DNA from: Molanna angustata
Taxonomy: Eukaryota > Arthropoda > Insecta > Trichoptera > Molannidae
NCBI GenBank assembly: GCA_963576475.1
Contig: OY754972.1
Location: forward strand, 13,380,811 to 13,444,810
Length of the DNA: 64,000 nt
Direction: 5' to 3'
Shown here: in pieces, positions 46,911-56,644 of the stretch
How positions within the stretch are numbered: position 1 is the first letter of the stretch
Layout: each line of letters starts with the position of its first letter
Translations under genes and position numbers: made by a program
Notes under the pieces: model-generated
Seen by the model: only the letters and a program-made list of their open reading frames with translations
Told to the model about the DNA's origin: nothing
The model's database searches: none

Positions 46911-47104
46911 TAAACTTTTCTTAACCGACTGATGGGACGGGATGTAATGAAGGGAAGGGATGCACTAAAGGGCCTGAAGGGACGGGAGGTATAAAACTGC
47001 CTGAAGGGACGGAAGGTAGTGAAGGGTCTGATGGGAAGGGACGTAATGAGGGATTAAAGGGACGGGAGGTACTGAAGGGCCTGAAGCGGCGGGTCCTGGA
47101 GTCT

Positions 47105-47590
47105 AATTCTGTTTCTTCTTAATTTTATGTAGACCTTTAGGGCAGTTTTTATACAAACTATTTCCTATTGTCTAATTCATCTTCTTCTTCTTTTATGTAT
47201 ACATTTGGGTCATTTTTTTATAAAAATTATTTCCTTTAGTCTAATTATTATTCTTCTTCATTTAAGTACGTAGACTTTTGGGAGAATTTTAATACAAACT
47301 ATTTCCAATAGTCTTATTCATTTTCTTTTATGTAGACCTTTTGGTCAGTATTTATACAAACTATTTCCAATAGTCTAAATATTCTTCTTCTTCTTTTTTG
47401 TAGACCTTTGGGTGAGCTTTTATACAATCTATTTCCAATAGTCTAATTCTTCTATTAGGTATATGTATTTTTACTTATTTTATGTAGACCATTGGAATAG
47501 TTTTTTATACAAACTATTTCTTATAGTCTTATACTTATTTTTCTCTTTTTTATTTAGTCTTTTGGGTTAGTTTTAAGTCTAATAGTCTAT
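47105..47590 (+). repeat. 'tatgtagacctttt' tandem array, expanded version
   Basis: About six or seven units of ~70-90 bp with 'tatgtagaccttt', 'atacaaactatttcc' and 'aatagtctaattc'. Copy 1 has about half as many. Confidence 0.75.
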
Positions 47591-48369
47591 TGTGCAGAAA
47601 TATTATTAACGATATGCACACTTGATGAAAATACATATGAAATGAATGGGATATGGGATGTGACGATATAACCTGCACTAGAATCTTTTCAATACTTTTG
47701 TTTAATTAAATTTAAACCATTTATATCATCCTATTTTGAATAATTTTCAACACCTAATATTTAAAGAATGGGGGTTGTGGCCATTACTGAACTCTTCACA
47801 ACATTTATATTCAAATTAAAAACTATTTACTATAGTTCAAGTCTTCTTCTTCTTCGTTAATGAAGACTTTCAGTCAAATTGAGCAAAAATATAATGCACA
47901 CTTGATGAAAAAATATAAAAACGAATGGGATGTGACCAATACTAGATCTTTTCAGTACCTACGTTTGTTTAATCAAATTTTAACCACATCCCAGCATCCA
48001 AAATTACTAAATTTTCAATAGGTACACATTACAATTTGTTTTCGATGATAATATTTAAAAATGGGGGTTGTGGCCAAACCAATCTCTTTACAACGTTGAT
48101 AAACAGTCATATTTAAAACCATTACGCATAGTCCATGCGAGCAGAAATTGTATAAATATTATACTTCATTCACACTTTATAGCAATATATAAAAAAGAAT
48201 GGGTTGTGGCCATCACTTGAACATTTTACAATACTTAAACTCAATCAAATTTCAAACCACTTTTCATAGTCTGATATTGCAAAATAATTGGGTGACAATA
48301 TTATAAAAACGATTGCTTTTTCTTTCACAATTTTACATTCTTGGCCAACGGCGGGACATAAAAGCTAGT

Positions 48370-49490
48370 ATTATAATATGCATATAATGTACTTTTGACA
48401 AAAATATTAAAATGGATCTCAAGTGATCAAATTATATAGATAACATATACACCGAATGTAGGTATACAAGTCATATGAAAATAATATGCCCTATCTACAT
48501 CTACGGAAAACGAAAACAAACAAGTGAATAAAAATATTGACCAAATCCGTGTAACTTCCGAGTGAATCCAGTCGCGACGAAAATAATCGCAACGGATCGA
48601 TTTGTCTCTCTTTGTGTACCCCCCACCCACCACATTGCCATCACCCCAGTACCGTGGGCGCACTAATAATACCCAATTCCTTGCGCCTGCCCTGCGCCCT
48701 AACAGGGGCGCTTTCTGGAACCGTTCCAAATAATAATATCACGTTGATAGGTACTTCCCTACAGTTTAACCTTATCCGGATTCAGACGAATGCGCTCTGC
48801 GCATCTAAACTAATCTATACAGAATATCTTACATGGATTTAAACCTAAATATTACGATAGTTTGTAATTACGCTGAAAATTAACATAAGTATAGTTATAT
48901 ACTTTCGTCCATTAGTGATCTTAGTCCTGCATTTACAAATATTGTCATGGTCTTGCATACTCGATCGAGTCTTCAATAAACAAACATCAATTAGTATTCT
49001 GTCGATAGAAAGTAGTTAATTGCTTACTTTTTAATTGAAAATGAATTATTTTATATAATTGCAAGTCTCGCAAGACCAAGAACAAGACTTGCAAGACTTT
49101 TGCTCATCAGCACTAGCGCTGATATATCCATTTTGTAATTTATAAACTGGACAACAGAGGCTACAGAAAGGCAGGAATGATAGAGATTGCTGGATTCAGC
49201 CAAGGTCCACCCTGGACTGTCGAGCTTATGATGTGAATTTGAGCAAACACATGGTAAACATACATTTAGTTCGTCAATCTTTTCAGGAGACAATCTTGTT
49301 TGTATTATTAGCTATAGAATAACAAACATAGATGGTTTGAGCATATGAGTGAACGACTGACTAATATAATATTTTAACTATATATACATATATATTATTA
49401 ATTTGGCTGAATTCTATCACAAATGAATGAGTTCAATCACATACTCGTATTTATCGAACATTATCATTTTTATTTCATTCTACGATAATA
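48370..49490. other. unassigned; GC-rich block at 48590-48740
   Basis: 48590-48740 is C-rich and contains a hairpin GCGCCC-taacag-GGGCGC. A 100-aa minus ORF (48427-48729) spans it without recognisable motifs. 49055-49095 has repeated 'gcaagac' words, and 49140-49250 reads like an eroded LINE piece. None is certain. Confidence 0.35.
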
Positions 49491-49498
49491 TTTATTAC
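49487..49498 (+). repeat. 5' target-site duplication of the intact LINE
   Basis: AATATTTATTAC, repeated at 55109-55120; the first two A's could belong to the poly(A) tail in the 3' copy, so 10-12 bp are duplicated. Confidence 0.85.
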
Positions 49499-49922
49499 GG
49501 GTTTACGTTGCGACGTTGATGAGTACGGACGCTCGCTCGTTTGTGTGAGATTGTTGGTGTTGTGTTGAGTGAGACCTGCGACCACCCACCTTGTTGAAGC
49601 GTCATTACGATTATTGCCACCACAATCAGTATCGTTAAACTTTTCGTTATTATTTTTTTCTTTTCTCTTTGTTTCGATTTACAATATATTTATATGTTAT
49701 TTTCTTTGACTTAAGTTCGTATCGGTGTATACGAATATTTATTATTTTCTCTTGTTTTCTAATATAGTTTATTTCTTTCTAATTCAAGTTAATATCGGAG
49801 TATACAAACTATTATTTTCTTTCTTTTAATATATGTAAGTAGTTACATATTTTTTTCTCTAGCTCTTTTTTATTTTTAATATTTCATTTTATACCTACTA
49901 CATTCTATAAGAAATAATCAAC
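49499..49922 (+). promoter_or_regulatory. LINE 5' UTR, presumed internal promoter
   Basis: The first ~120 bases are GC-richer ('gcgacgttgatgagtacgg', 'gacctgcgaccaccca'), then the leader becomes T-rich. LINEs of this type carry an internal pol II promoter at the 5' end; no specific element is proven here. Confidence 0.45.
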
Positions 49923-51239
49923 ATGGAATCAGAGGATAAACCTCCAGATCCGCCAGACATTAATCAGCACAAAAGACGCCGCGAAAATACTGATCTTCCA
50001 TCTCCAGTTGAATCGGCTCTCCCTTCTCCATCATTAACACCTACAAATGCTTCGCAAGAAATATTAAAATACTCTTTATTCTCATCTGGTCCCTTTCTCG
50101 TGTACGTACAAGATAGGGATGCTTCCAAGTCTCTTCACCCGATGAGATTCGGCAACCTTCTTTTCAAAAATAAAATCACCAATATTTCACCCGGAGGAGT
50201 AAAATCTGAAGGGCGTAATAAAATATCACTTACATTTACAAATCCCTCAGCCGCAAATACGTTCATTGAATCGTCATTAGTACGAAACAATGAACTCAAA
50301 GCTTATATTCCTAGGTTCAAGGTGTCAAAGATGGGCCTTGTTCGAGGCATTTCGACAGACGTATCCATAGAGGAAATAATAGAGCATGCTTCGGTACCTT
50401 CCCAATTTGGAAAGGTATTAAAAGCAAGAAGACTGAATTATAAAGACAAAACTGGAGACTCTATATCATGGAAGCCTTCACAGACTGTCGTTTTAACTTT
50501 TGAGGGACAAAATCTCCCAAATCATATTTACTTATTTCACAACTCTTTGCCGGTAGAACTCTATGCGTTTCCAACTATTCTATGTTATCGGTGTTGCCGC
50601 TATGGCCACACAAAAGTACAATGTCGTTCCCCTCCCAGATGCTACAAATGTGGTGAAGCACATTTGGGTGAAAGTTGTACGAAAATGAACGATTTAAAGT
50701 GTCTAAATTGTACAGGGAAGCACTCTGCCGCAAGTATGATGTGCCCCGAATTGTCCCGACAAAAAAATATAAAACAAACAATGGCCGAAAAAAATATTTC
50801 TTACGTTCAAGCCTCTAAATTATTCCCTTCTTCGACCAAAAGCTTTTCCGAAATAACGTCATCAAACAATACTAGTTCCAATATTACTAAAACAATATTT
50901 AAATACAAACCAGTCAATAATGTTGATAATCCAAAGAAACCACAGAACTTTGATAGAAAATCACATGAATCTTTGTTGTCCTATTTAAATGGAGAAGCCA
51001 CTAATCCATCAACGGGCTGTGTCTCCTCTTCAAGGTCTACAAATTTATCCAACATGCCTGAATCAAATAATGAAGAAAATACTGTAAATACATCTATTTC
51101 TAACATTATTCCAATAATTGCTCAGATCTTACTATCAATTTTAAGTAACACAGATAATTTACCGTCCATCGTTGCCAATGCCCTGCCTCTTCTTAAATCT
51201 ATTCTAAATTCTTATAATGGACAATCGACGTCTGATTAA
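49923..51239 (+). CDS. LINE ORF1 protein (gag-like, CCHC zinc knuckles)
   Basis: 438 aa. It would bind the element's RNA and form the ribonucleoprotein for retrotransposition. The N terminus (1-45) is Pro/Ser-rich and acidic-basic mixed with an RRR patch (18-20). About 55-215 has an RRM-like look (LFKNKITNISPGG, NKISLTFTN). Three zinc knuckles follow from Cys221: CYRCCRYGHTKVQC, CYKCGEAHLGESC and CLNCTGKHSAASMMC, about residues 221-262. After a short basic stretch the C-terminal third is Ser/Asn-rich and ends with a hydrophobic segment (ISNIIPIIAQILLSIL) that might mediate self-association. The ATG follows 'aatcaac' and is the first in frame. The last 23 bases overlap ORF2 in a different frame. 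Same order as in I-factor-type ORF1 proteins. Confidence 0.9.
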   Translation: MESEDKPPDPPDINQHKRRRENTDLPSPVESALPSPSLTPTNASQEILKYSLFSSGPFLVYVQDRDASKSLHPMRFGNLLFKNKITNISPGGVKSEGRNKISLTFTNPSAANTFIESSLVRNNELKAYIPRFKVSKMGLVRGISTDVSIEEIIEHASVPSQFGKVLKARRLNYKDKTGDSISWKPSQTVVLTFEGQNLPNHIYLFHNSLPVELYAFPTILCYRCCRYGHTKVQCRSPPRCYKCGEAHLGESCTKMNDLKCLNCTGKHSAASMMCPELSRQKNIKQTMAEKNISYVQASKLFPSSTKSFSEITSSNNTSSNITKTIFKYKPVNNVDNPKKPQNFDRKSHESLLSYLNGEATNPSTGCVSSSRSTNLSNMPESNNEENTVNTSISNIIPIIAQILLSILSNTDNLPSIVANALPLLKSILNSYNGQSTSD

Positions 51240-54200
51240 CAATCCATTATGTATTCTTCAATGGAACTGCAGAAGCGCAGTATCCAATAAACAAGAAATA
51301 ATTACTACTCTCCATAAACATTCTATTTGCGTTGCCGCAATATCGGAAACCTGGTTGCGTCCAGGAATAAATTATTCCATCCCAGGATATTCCATTTTAC
51401 GTTCAGATCGCCCCGACGGACTCGGAGGCGGTACAGCTCTTCTCGTCAAAACCCACTTTTCCTTCACAAAAATCGATCTCCCTCCCCATCCTGTCATTCA
51501 AGTTGTGGCAGCCACTATCAACTCTATATCTTTTGTTTCAGTTTATGCCCCTCCCAAAACTGCTTTTGATACTAGTTATTGGAATTCAGTTTTACCACTT
51601 TTAAGCCCTTCCTTCCTCATTCTCGGTGATTTTAATGCACACTCCACTTCTTGGGGCTGCGGAATCAACGACAATGCTGGTAATTCTTTACTAACATTCA
51701 TTGACGACAACAATCTGTGCATACTGAATGATGGCAGTGAAACTCGACTGCACCACCCAAATCAAAACCCTAGTGCAGTAGATATTTCCATTTGTTCTCT
51801 TAACCTTGCCTCGGGCTCAACCTGGAGTGTCACTCCTGATGCTCAATCTAGCGACCACTTTCCCATTCTAATAAATATTAATCACAGATACAATAATAAT
51901 TATCATACGTCTTCACATGAAAAATATAGTTCTCATAAATATAATACAAAAAATGCCGACTGGCATAAATTCCGAGAAATTATTGAGTCCAAAATAAACA
52001 CTTTGTCGTCAATTTCCTATAATACACAAATAGATAACACATTTTCTGATATTCTTTCAATTATTCACTCAGCAGCAGAAAGATCAATGCACGTCAAAAC
52101 ACAACGCACTCACACAAAACCTTCCCCACATGCTCCATGGTGGGATGAAGATTGTTCTGAAATAGTAAAATCAAGGAAATTGGCCATGAGAATTTACAGA
52201 AATAATATGACAAGTGACAATTTCTTTAACGCTAAAAGAGCTCAGGCAAAAGCCAAAAAAACCTTGCGAAAGAAGAAACGACAAGGTTGGGTGAATTTTT
52301 GTTCATCTCTTTCTCCAAACTCTCCTATTACATATGTGTGGGAAAAAATCCGACAATTTCGTTCTGTTTATAATCCCCCAAAACAATACGCTCCCGGTAA
52401 CCAATGGAAGGAAGGCTTCCTAGATAAAATAGCTCCATCGTATGTTCCGCATCTCTCGGAATTAGAACAACATAGCCCTATCCTCGAAACCTCTCCTCCA
52501 AATAATAATTGGCTAACCTCCCCTTTCCATATTCAAGAATTAATGAACCCTCTCAAATTTTTACGCCACTCCGCTCCAGGAAATGATGGTATCCCTTATA
52601 TAATTATACAGAAACTCCCAACAGATCTTCTACTTTATATTTTAAAAATGTTCAACTTCATTCTGGACTCTGGTTATGTTCCAAGAAGCTGGAAAACTCA
52701 GCTTATTATTCCCATTCCTAAACCTGGCAAAGACCCTAATATTGGATCATCATACCGACCTATCACCTTATCCTCTTGCTTTCTCAAATTGTTTGAGCAC
52801 ATGGTAAAAAATCGAGTGGATTGGTTCGTGGAACACCACCAAATTCTTTCCTCTATACAATTCGGATTCAGAAAATCGAAATCAGTTATGGACAACTTAA
52901 GTATACTAACAACCGATGCCCAAATTGCCATATCACAGCAGCAAGACATGATAACAGCTTTTCTTGATGTAACTGGTGCATTTGATAATGTCAATCTTCC
53001 AATACTTAAAAATAAACTGATGTCATTAGAAGTCCCAGTTAAACTCTGTAATCTTATACACAATATATTTGCACAAAGATGCATCGAGATACTTGGTTGT
53101 GACAAAACCTTTTCTCGAACCATCTGGAAAGGTTTACCCCAGGGATCGGTGTTAAGTCCCCTGCTCTTTAATATTTATTGCTACGACCTGGATATATCTC
53201 TTCAAGGTATATGCTCTACTCTCATATATGCAGATGACATAGTTTTGTACTTAGCTAATAAATATATACATTCTGCAGTGAAATCAATAAGTAAAGCTCT
53301 AAATCTTTTAAATAAATGGCTACACTCAAATGGTCTTATGTTGGCCCCTCAGAAAAGTCAAATCATGGTATTCTCAAGAAAACATCATGTGCCTCATATT
53401 TCTGTTAAAATTGATACTGTCGAAATACCTAAAGTTGAGTCAGTTAAATTCTTAGGCATACTACTACATCGTAAACTATCTTGGAAACAGCACATCGAGC
53501 ATGTTGTAGCTAAATGCGAACATAGTATCAACCCACTTCGAGCAGTTTCACGAGTATGGTGGGGAGCTCATCCTGCAACCATGAAACTGCTTTACAACTC
53601 CTTAGTTCGAAGTCACTTAGATTACGGTTGTTTCTTGTGGGCTCCTCTTCCCAAATACTTACAAATCAAAATTGATAGAATACAATCAAAATGTCTTAGA
53701 CTTATTCTTGGTGCGATGAAGTCCTCTCCGATAAATGCTCTACAAGTCGAATGTACTGAAATGCCCCTTCAACTTAGAAGACAATACCTATCCGATAAAT
53801 TTTTATCCAAAAGATTAATGATTTATACGCACCCTCTTTTAAATCGTTTAAGAACCTTATCATCTGTCTGGTCTTCTAAAGAACCCTTGTCAAATAAACC
53901 AATGCCATATCTTTGTTGCAGTCTGTCAACCATTTCAGCTCAGTACCCTATATCTTCACAACTAATACTTCCATATTATCGCATTCCTTATGATGCTACG
54001 ACTCTTGAACCTTCTGTTTTTGAAAATATTGGTCTTAATAAATCTCTCACCTTGTCCGAAAATCAAATTAATATTGTATTTAACAATGCTACATCTGATA
54101 AATGGCCAGACTATACCTATATATATACCGATGGCTCAAAACTCAGTGCTGACAGTAGTTGTGGTGCTGCTTTCTATATTCCCTCTTTGAACGTTCAGAT

Positions 54201-54978
54201 GAAATTCAAACTCCCTCCTAATTCTTCCGTTTTCACTGCAGAATGCATAGCAATTAACGAAGCAATTAGCTATATAAAAAACCTCAACCACTCTAAATAC
54301 ATTATTTTTACTGATTCTCTAAGCGCTACCAAACTGCTTACAAACAATTTATATAAAACCCCAGACAATGATTTAATTTGCACAGTGAGATCTAATCTAT
54401 TGATATGCAGCCATCAAAATATAAAAATTGAATTTGCTTGGATCCCAGCTCATTTGGGTATCAAAGGAAATGAAACTGTGGACCAGCTAGCCAAATCAGC
54501 AGTTTGCGATGGTTCTCCTGTTCCAAATTTTTCTCTGCCATTGACCGATCTTATAGCTTGTTTGAGGCGTGATTCGTGGAAGCGTTGGTCTGACGAATGG
54601 GAATATACGAGTAAGGGAAAAGGATCTTACTATAAATCGATTCAAAACACCATTCCAAAACATCCCTGGTTTCAAGCGATGAAGATATCAAAAAGAGAAA
54701 TTTCCAATATTTGCCGACTCCGAATTGGTCATTGTATATTGGCTTCTCACTTATATAAGATTTGTGTTGTGGATAGTCCATTCTGCCAATGTGGATTGGA
54801 TGTTGAGTCGCCCGACCATGTGTTCTTTTGTTGCCCAAATAGATCTGCATTTGATCTTTATGATTCTATTGTTAATGTTCCTCGTCCCTTTAATATCGCC
54901 CACCTATTATCACTCAACAAAAAACGCATTTATTGCCAAGTTTCTAAATTTCTTTTCTCTAATCAAATTAACCTATAA
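51217..54978 (+). CDS. LINE ORF2 polyprotein: endonuclease, RT, RNase H
   Basis: 1253 aa. It nicks the target DNA, copies the element RNA from the nick and can remove the RNA strand. Apurinic-like endonuclease (about 10-225): LQWNCRS, SETWL (Glu44), LGDFNAHSTSWG (Asp138, Asn140), SSDHFPI (Asp213, His214). RT (about 430-730): SYRPITLSSC, QFGFRKSKS, FLDVTGAFDNV, GLPQGSVLSPLLFNIYCYDL, YADDIVLYL (Asp673-Asp674), FLGILL. RNase H (about 965-1095): YTDGSKL (Asp972), AECIAINEAI (Glu1009), FTDSLSA (Asp1033), AHLGIKGNETVDQLAKSA (Asp1089), a complete DEDD set. C-terminal knuckle: CQCGLDVESPDHVFFCC (1190-1206). The start ATG lies inside ORF1, which suggests coupled reinitiation or frameshift-type translation. 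No stop or frameshift interrupts it. Confidence 0.93.
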   Translation: MDNRRLINNPLCILQWNCRSAVSNKQEIITTLHKHSICVAAISETWLRPGINYSIPGYSILRSDRPDGLGGGTALLVKTHFSFTKIDLPPHPVIQVVAATINSISFVSVYAPPKTAFDTSYWNSVLPLLSPSFLILGDFNAHSTSWGCGINDNAGNSLLTFIDDNNLCILNDGSETRLHHPNQNPSAVDISICSLNLASGSTWSVTPDAQSSDHFPILININHRYNNNYHTSSHEKYSSHKYNTKNADWHKFREIIESKINTLSSISYNTQIDNTFSDILSIIHSAAERSMHVKTQRTHTKPSPHAPWWDEDCSEIVKSRKLAMRIYRNNMTSDNFFNAKRAQAKAKKTLRKKKRQGWVNFCSSLSPNSPITYVWEKIRQFRSVYNPPKQYAPGNQWKEGFLDKIAPSYVPHLSELEQHSPILETSPPNNNWLTSPFHIQELMNPLKFLRHSAPGNDGIPYIIIQKLPTDLLLYILKMFNFILDSGYVPRSWKTQLIIPIPKPGKDPNIGSSYRPITLSSCFLKLFEHMVKNRVDWFVEHHQILSSIQFGFRKSKSVMDNLSILTTDAQIAISQQQDMITAFLDVTGAFDNVNLPILKNKLMSLEVPVKLCNLIHNIFAQRCIEILGCDKTFSRTIWKGLPQGSVLSPLLFNIYCYDLDISLQGICSTLIYADDIVLYLANKYIHSAVKSISKALNLLNKWLHSNGLMLAPQKSQIMVFSRKHHVPHISVKIDTVEIPKVESVKFLGILLHRKLSWKQHIEHVVAKCEHSINPLRAVSRVWWGAHPATMKLLYNSLVRSHLDYGCFLWAPLPKYLQIKIDRIQSKCLRLILGAMKSSPINALQVECTEMPLQLRRQYLSDKFLSKRLMIYTHPLLNRLRTLSSVWSSKEPLSNKPMPYLCCSLSTISAQYPISSQLILPYYRIPYDATTLEPSVFENIGLNKSLTLSENQINIVFNNATSDKWPDYTYIYTDGSKLSADSSCGAAFYIPSLNVQMKFKLPPNSSVFTAECIAINEAISYIKNLNHSKYIIFTDSLSATKLLTNNLYKTPDNDLICTVRSNLLICSHQNIKIEFAWIPAHLGIKGNETVDQLAKSAVCDGSPVPNFSLPLTDLIACLRRDSWKRWSDEWEYTSKGKGSYYKSIQNTIPKHPWFQAMKISKREISNICRLRIGHCILASHLYKICVVDSPFCQCGLDVESPDHVFFCCPNRSAFDLYDSIVNVPRPFNIAHLLSLNKKRIYCQVSKFLFSNQINL

Positions 54979-55110
54979 ATCTTCAACTTGTAATTAAATT
55001 AATTCTTCAAATAAGTATAAATAATAATTTGTGTGTCTCATAGACACTAGAATGGCACAAATCACCCTCAATTTGGGTGGGTTGCCTAATTAATAAAAAA
55101 AAAAAAAAAA
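54979..55110 (+). other. LINE 3' UTR with stem-loop and poly(A)
   Basis: Contains CACCC-tcaattt-GGGTG (about 55069-55085), a 5-bp hairpin just upstream of the poly(A) run, and 'gtgtgtctcatagacac' (GTGTcT...AGACAC), a second small hairpin. 3' hairpins are known RT-recognition elements in some LINEs; that role here is inference. Confidence 0.55.
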
Positions 55111-55124
55111 TATTTATTACATTA

Positions 55125-55555
55125 ACCTGGAACAGTTCTAATAAATTCATCGCCTGGAATTTAAATATTGAGAGTTGATACCAACTTGGTTATGAAATTC
55201 TATTAATAATATTATTTATCTGCATACAAAAGTCCATAATATTATCGTTGGTTGAGTGTGAAACCTTGACACGTGGTCGGTTGCTGTTGTTCAATCAATA
55301 TAAATATACTTTAACGAAAAACTCCATCGAAATATAATAGCGAGTGGGCGTTTTTATTATGAATATTTTTTTTTCTTTTAACCTCCTCGCAGAATAATAT
55401 AAGCATAATATTATCAACCTTCCGAAAAAAATCCTTTTACAAAAATAACAAAGGAAGCAAAACGCGAACTATTTTTTTGTGAAATACGCAGATTTTTATT
55501 ACAATGTATTTTCATAAAATACTCACATGTTCATTATCATGTTCTTACATATACA
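55125..55555. other. no gene recognised
   Basis: AT-rich host flank of the LINE insertion. Confidence 0.6.
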
Positions 55556-55556
55556 G

Positions 55557-55690
55557 ACACACCATCACGCTATGTTCCTCATGAAGTAGGCAGATATTTT
55601 ATGTAATATGGGTTGGACGAAGAAAACTTACAAAGCTAATCAAAGGTCGGGGTCGTTCAAGAAAAAAATGACACGACTATGTGAAACTAG
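55557..55690. pseudogene. two RTE family A scraps in opposite orientation
   Basis: 55557-55595 reads on the minus strand as the family 3' end ('ctgcctac...', 'gcgtgatggtgtg'). 55615-55690 reads on the plus strand as TKKTYKANQRSGSFKKKMTR-like codons, the 'RGRPRKGWHDHV' region much decayed. The head-to-head arrangement suggests two insertions or a rearrangement. Confidence 0.6.
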
Positions 55691-55798
55691 AAAGATTGGA
55701 TGAGTTGTCAAAGTTGACATTAAACGCGAAAATATTCAACACAAAAAAATAATAAGTGCTATCAAAAATAGTAGGTATCATACAACTACGTAATATAA

Positions 55799-55941
55799 AA
55801 CAAGTACATATATACATCTTCCTAAGTTCCGTAAAATAAGCATAGATGCTTGTGCTATAGTTGAATGAAATCGGTCGAGGCAGGATTCGACCTCGCTACC
55901 ACTGGATTGCTAGCCCAGCGCGCTAACCGCTCTGCCATCGA
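55799..55941 (-). mobile_element. tRNA-Thr-derived SINE, copy 4
   Basis: The reverse complement has TGGCAGAGCGGTTAGCGCGC, an anticodon arm whose loop now reads TAGCAAT (one change from TAGTAAT) and the B box GAGGTCGAATCCTG (one change). The body 'acaagcatctatgctta' and 'aggaagatgtatatatg' matches the other copies. The 5' acceptor-like bases TCGA/TCGG flank it. Confidence 0.85.
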
Positions 55942-56216
55942 AAAATGTGTTCAAATGCGAATACATAATAAACTTATTTCTAACCTCAAATGACAAAGGG
56001 TGTTGATATACAACCTACTTCTATTTGATTTATAAAGCAAAATAAGTCACTATTATTATTAAATACTAACTGAACATAACCAAAAAATTAAGGGGAATGG
56101 AGATTTACGTACATAATATCATAGTATTATTTCGTTGGCGTAGTTTATTATACATTTTTCAAATAAATTATATTTCTTGACATTTTTACATAGTTATATG
56201 ATTTTTAACGCTATTT

Positions 56217-56446
56217 ATTATTTTTTTTTATTAATTTATTTAATATTGCTTCTCGGGCAACTAACAGCTACTATGTCAAACACGCACCCAATAACAAGTT
56301 ACCACATTCTGGATACTTGTGATATTTATCGTCTCACAGATTCAGACTGAAAACACAATTAAAAACAGTATTTCCACCGGGAATTGAACCCGGGACCTTT
56401 AGATCAGCAGTCAGATACCTTACCAACTGAGCCACAAAGGCCGACA
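56217..56446 (-). mobile_element. tRNA-derived SINE family 2, copy 2 (most complete)
   Basis: Reverse-complemented head: GCCTTTGTGGCTCAGTTGG, 'tctgactgctgatctaaagg', GGTCCCGGGTTCAATTCCCGG minus one base, with an intact T arm. The body continues through 'agtctgaatctgtgagac', 'aacttgttattgggtgcgtg', 'gctgttagttgcccgagaag' to an A/T-rich tail. Same family as 19270-19450. Confidence 0.85.
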
Positions 56447-56559
56447 ATTATCGAGTTTAATGTCAACTTTGACAGCTCAGCTGATATTGATAAAAATGAT
56501 CTGTGGTGTGGTAAGTTTAGTAAATATGAATCATGTCCTGAAAAAGGGAAATGCAAAAG

Positions 56560-56640
56560 TTTTAACAGACGACCGTGTATGAGGCGATGGATGCTTGACA
56601 AGATAGAAATATGTGGCGTCCGGTACTCTCTACTTACTTT
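56560..56640 (+). pseudogene. RTE-like LINE family A scrap
   Basis: 'agacgaccgtgtatgaggcg', 'gacaagatagaaatatgtgg', 'gttctctct'-like word: the RRxCMRRCM...WRS-L segment of family A, with an internal deletion. Confidence 0.65.
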
Positions 56641-56644
56641 CAAG

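Larger units (their letters stand above)
45307..48368 (+). mobile_element. Helitron-like non-autonomous element, copy 2 (3062 bp)
   Basis: Same termini as 11793-14932: TCTAAAG at the left after A, GCTAG at the right before T. The non-repetitive parts are very similar, for example 45410-45720 against 11867-12180 with few changes. The internal arrays differ in unit number. The (GT)n run is longer, the ~120-bp array shorter (46275-46910) and the 'tatgtagacc' array longer. No ORF of a Rep/helicase type. Confidence 0.75.
49499..55110 (+). mobile_element. full-length, apparently intact I-clade-like LINE (5.6 kb)
   Basis: Structure in order: a 5' UTR of about 424 bp starting GGGTTTACGTTGCG, ORF1 (49923-51239), ORF2 (51217-54978), a 3' UTR of about 116 bp, and a pure poly(A) of about 16. 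It is bounded by a 10-12 bp TSD. Both ORFs are uninterrupted and all catalytic residues examined are present. The presence of an RNase H domain after the RT and CCHC knuckles in ORF1 fits I-like groups (I, Nimb, LOA, R1) rather than Jockey or RTE. Most I elements end in a TAA repeat, so the poly(A) end argues for a related subgroup. Confidence 0.9.
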
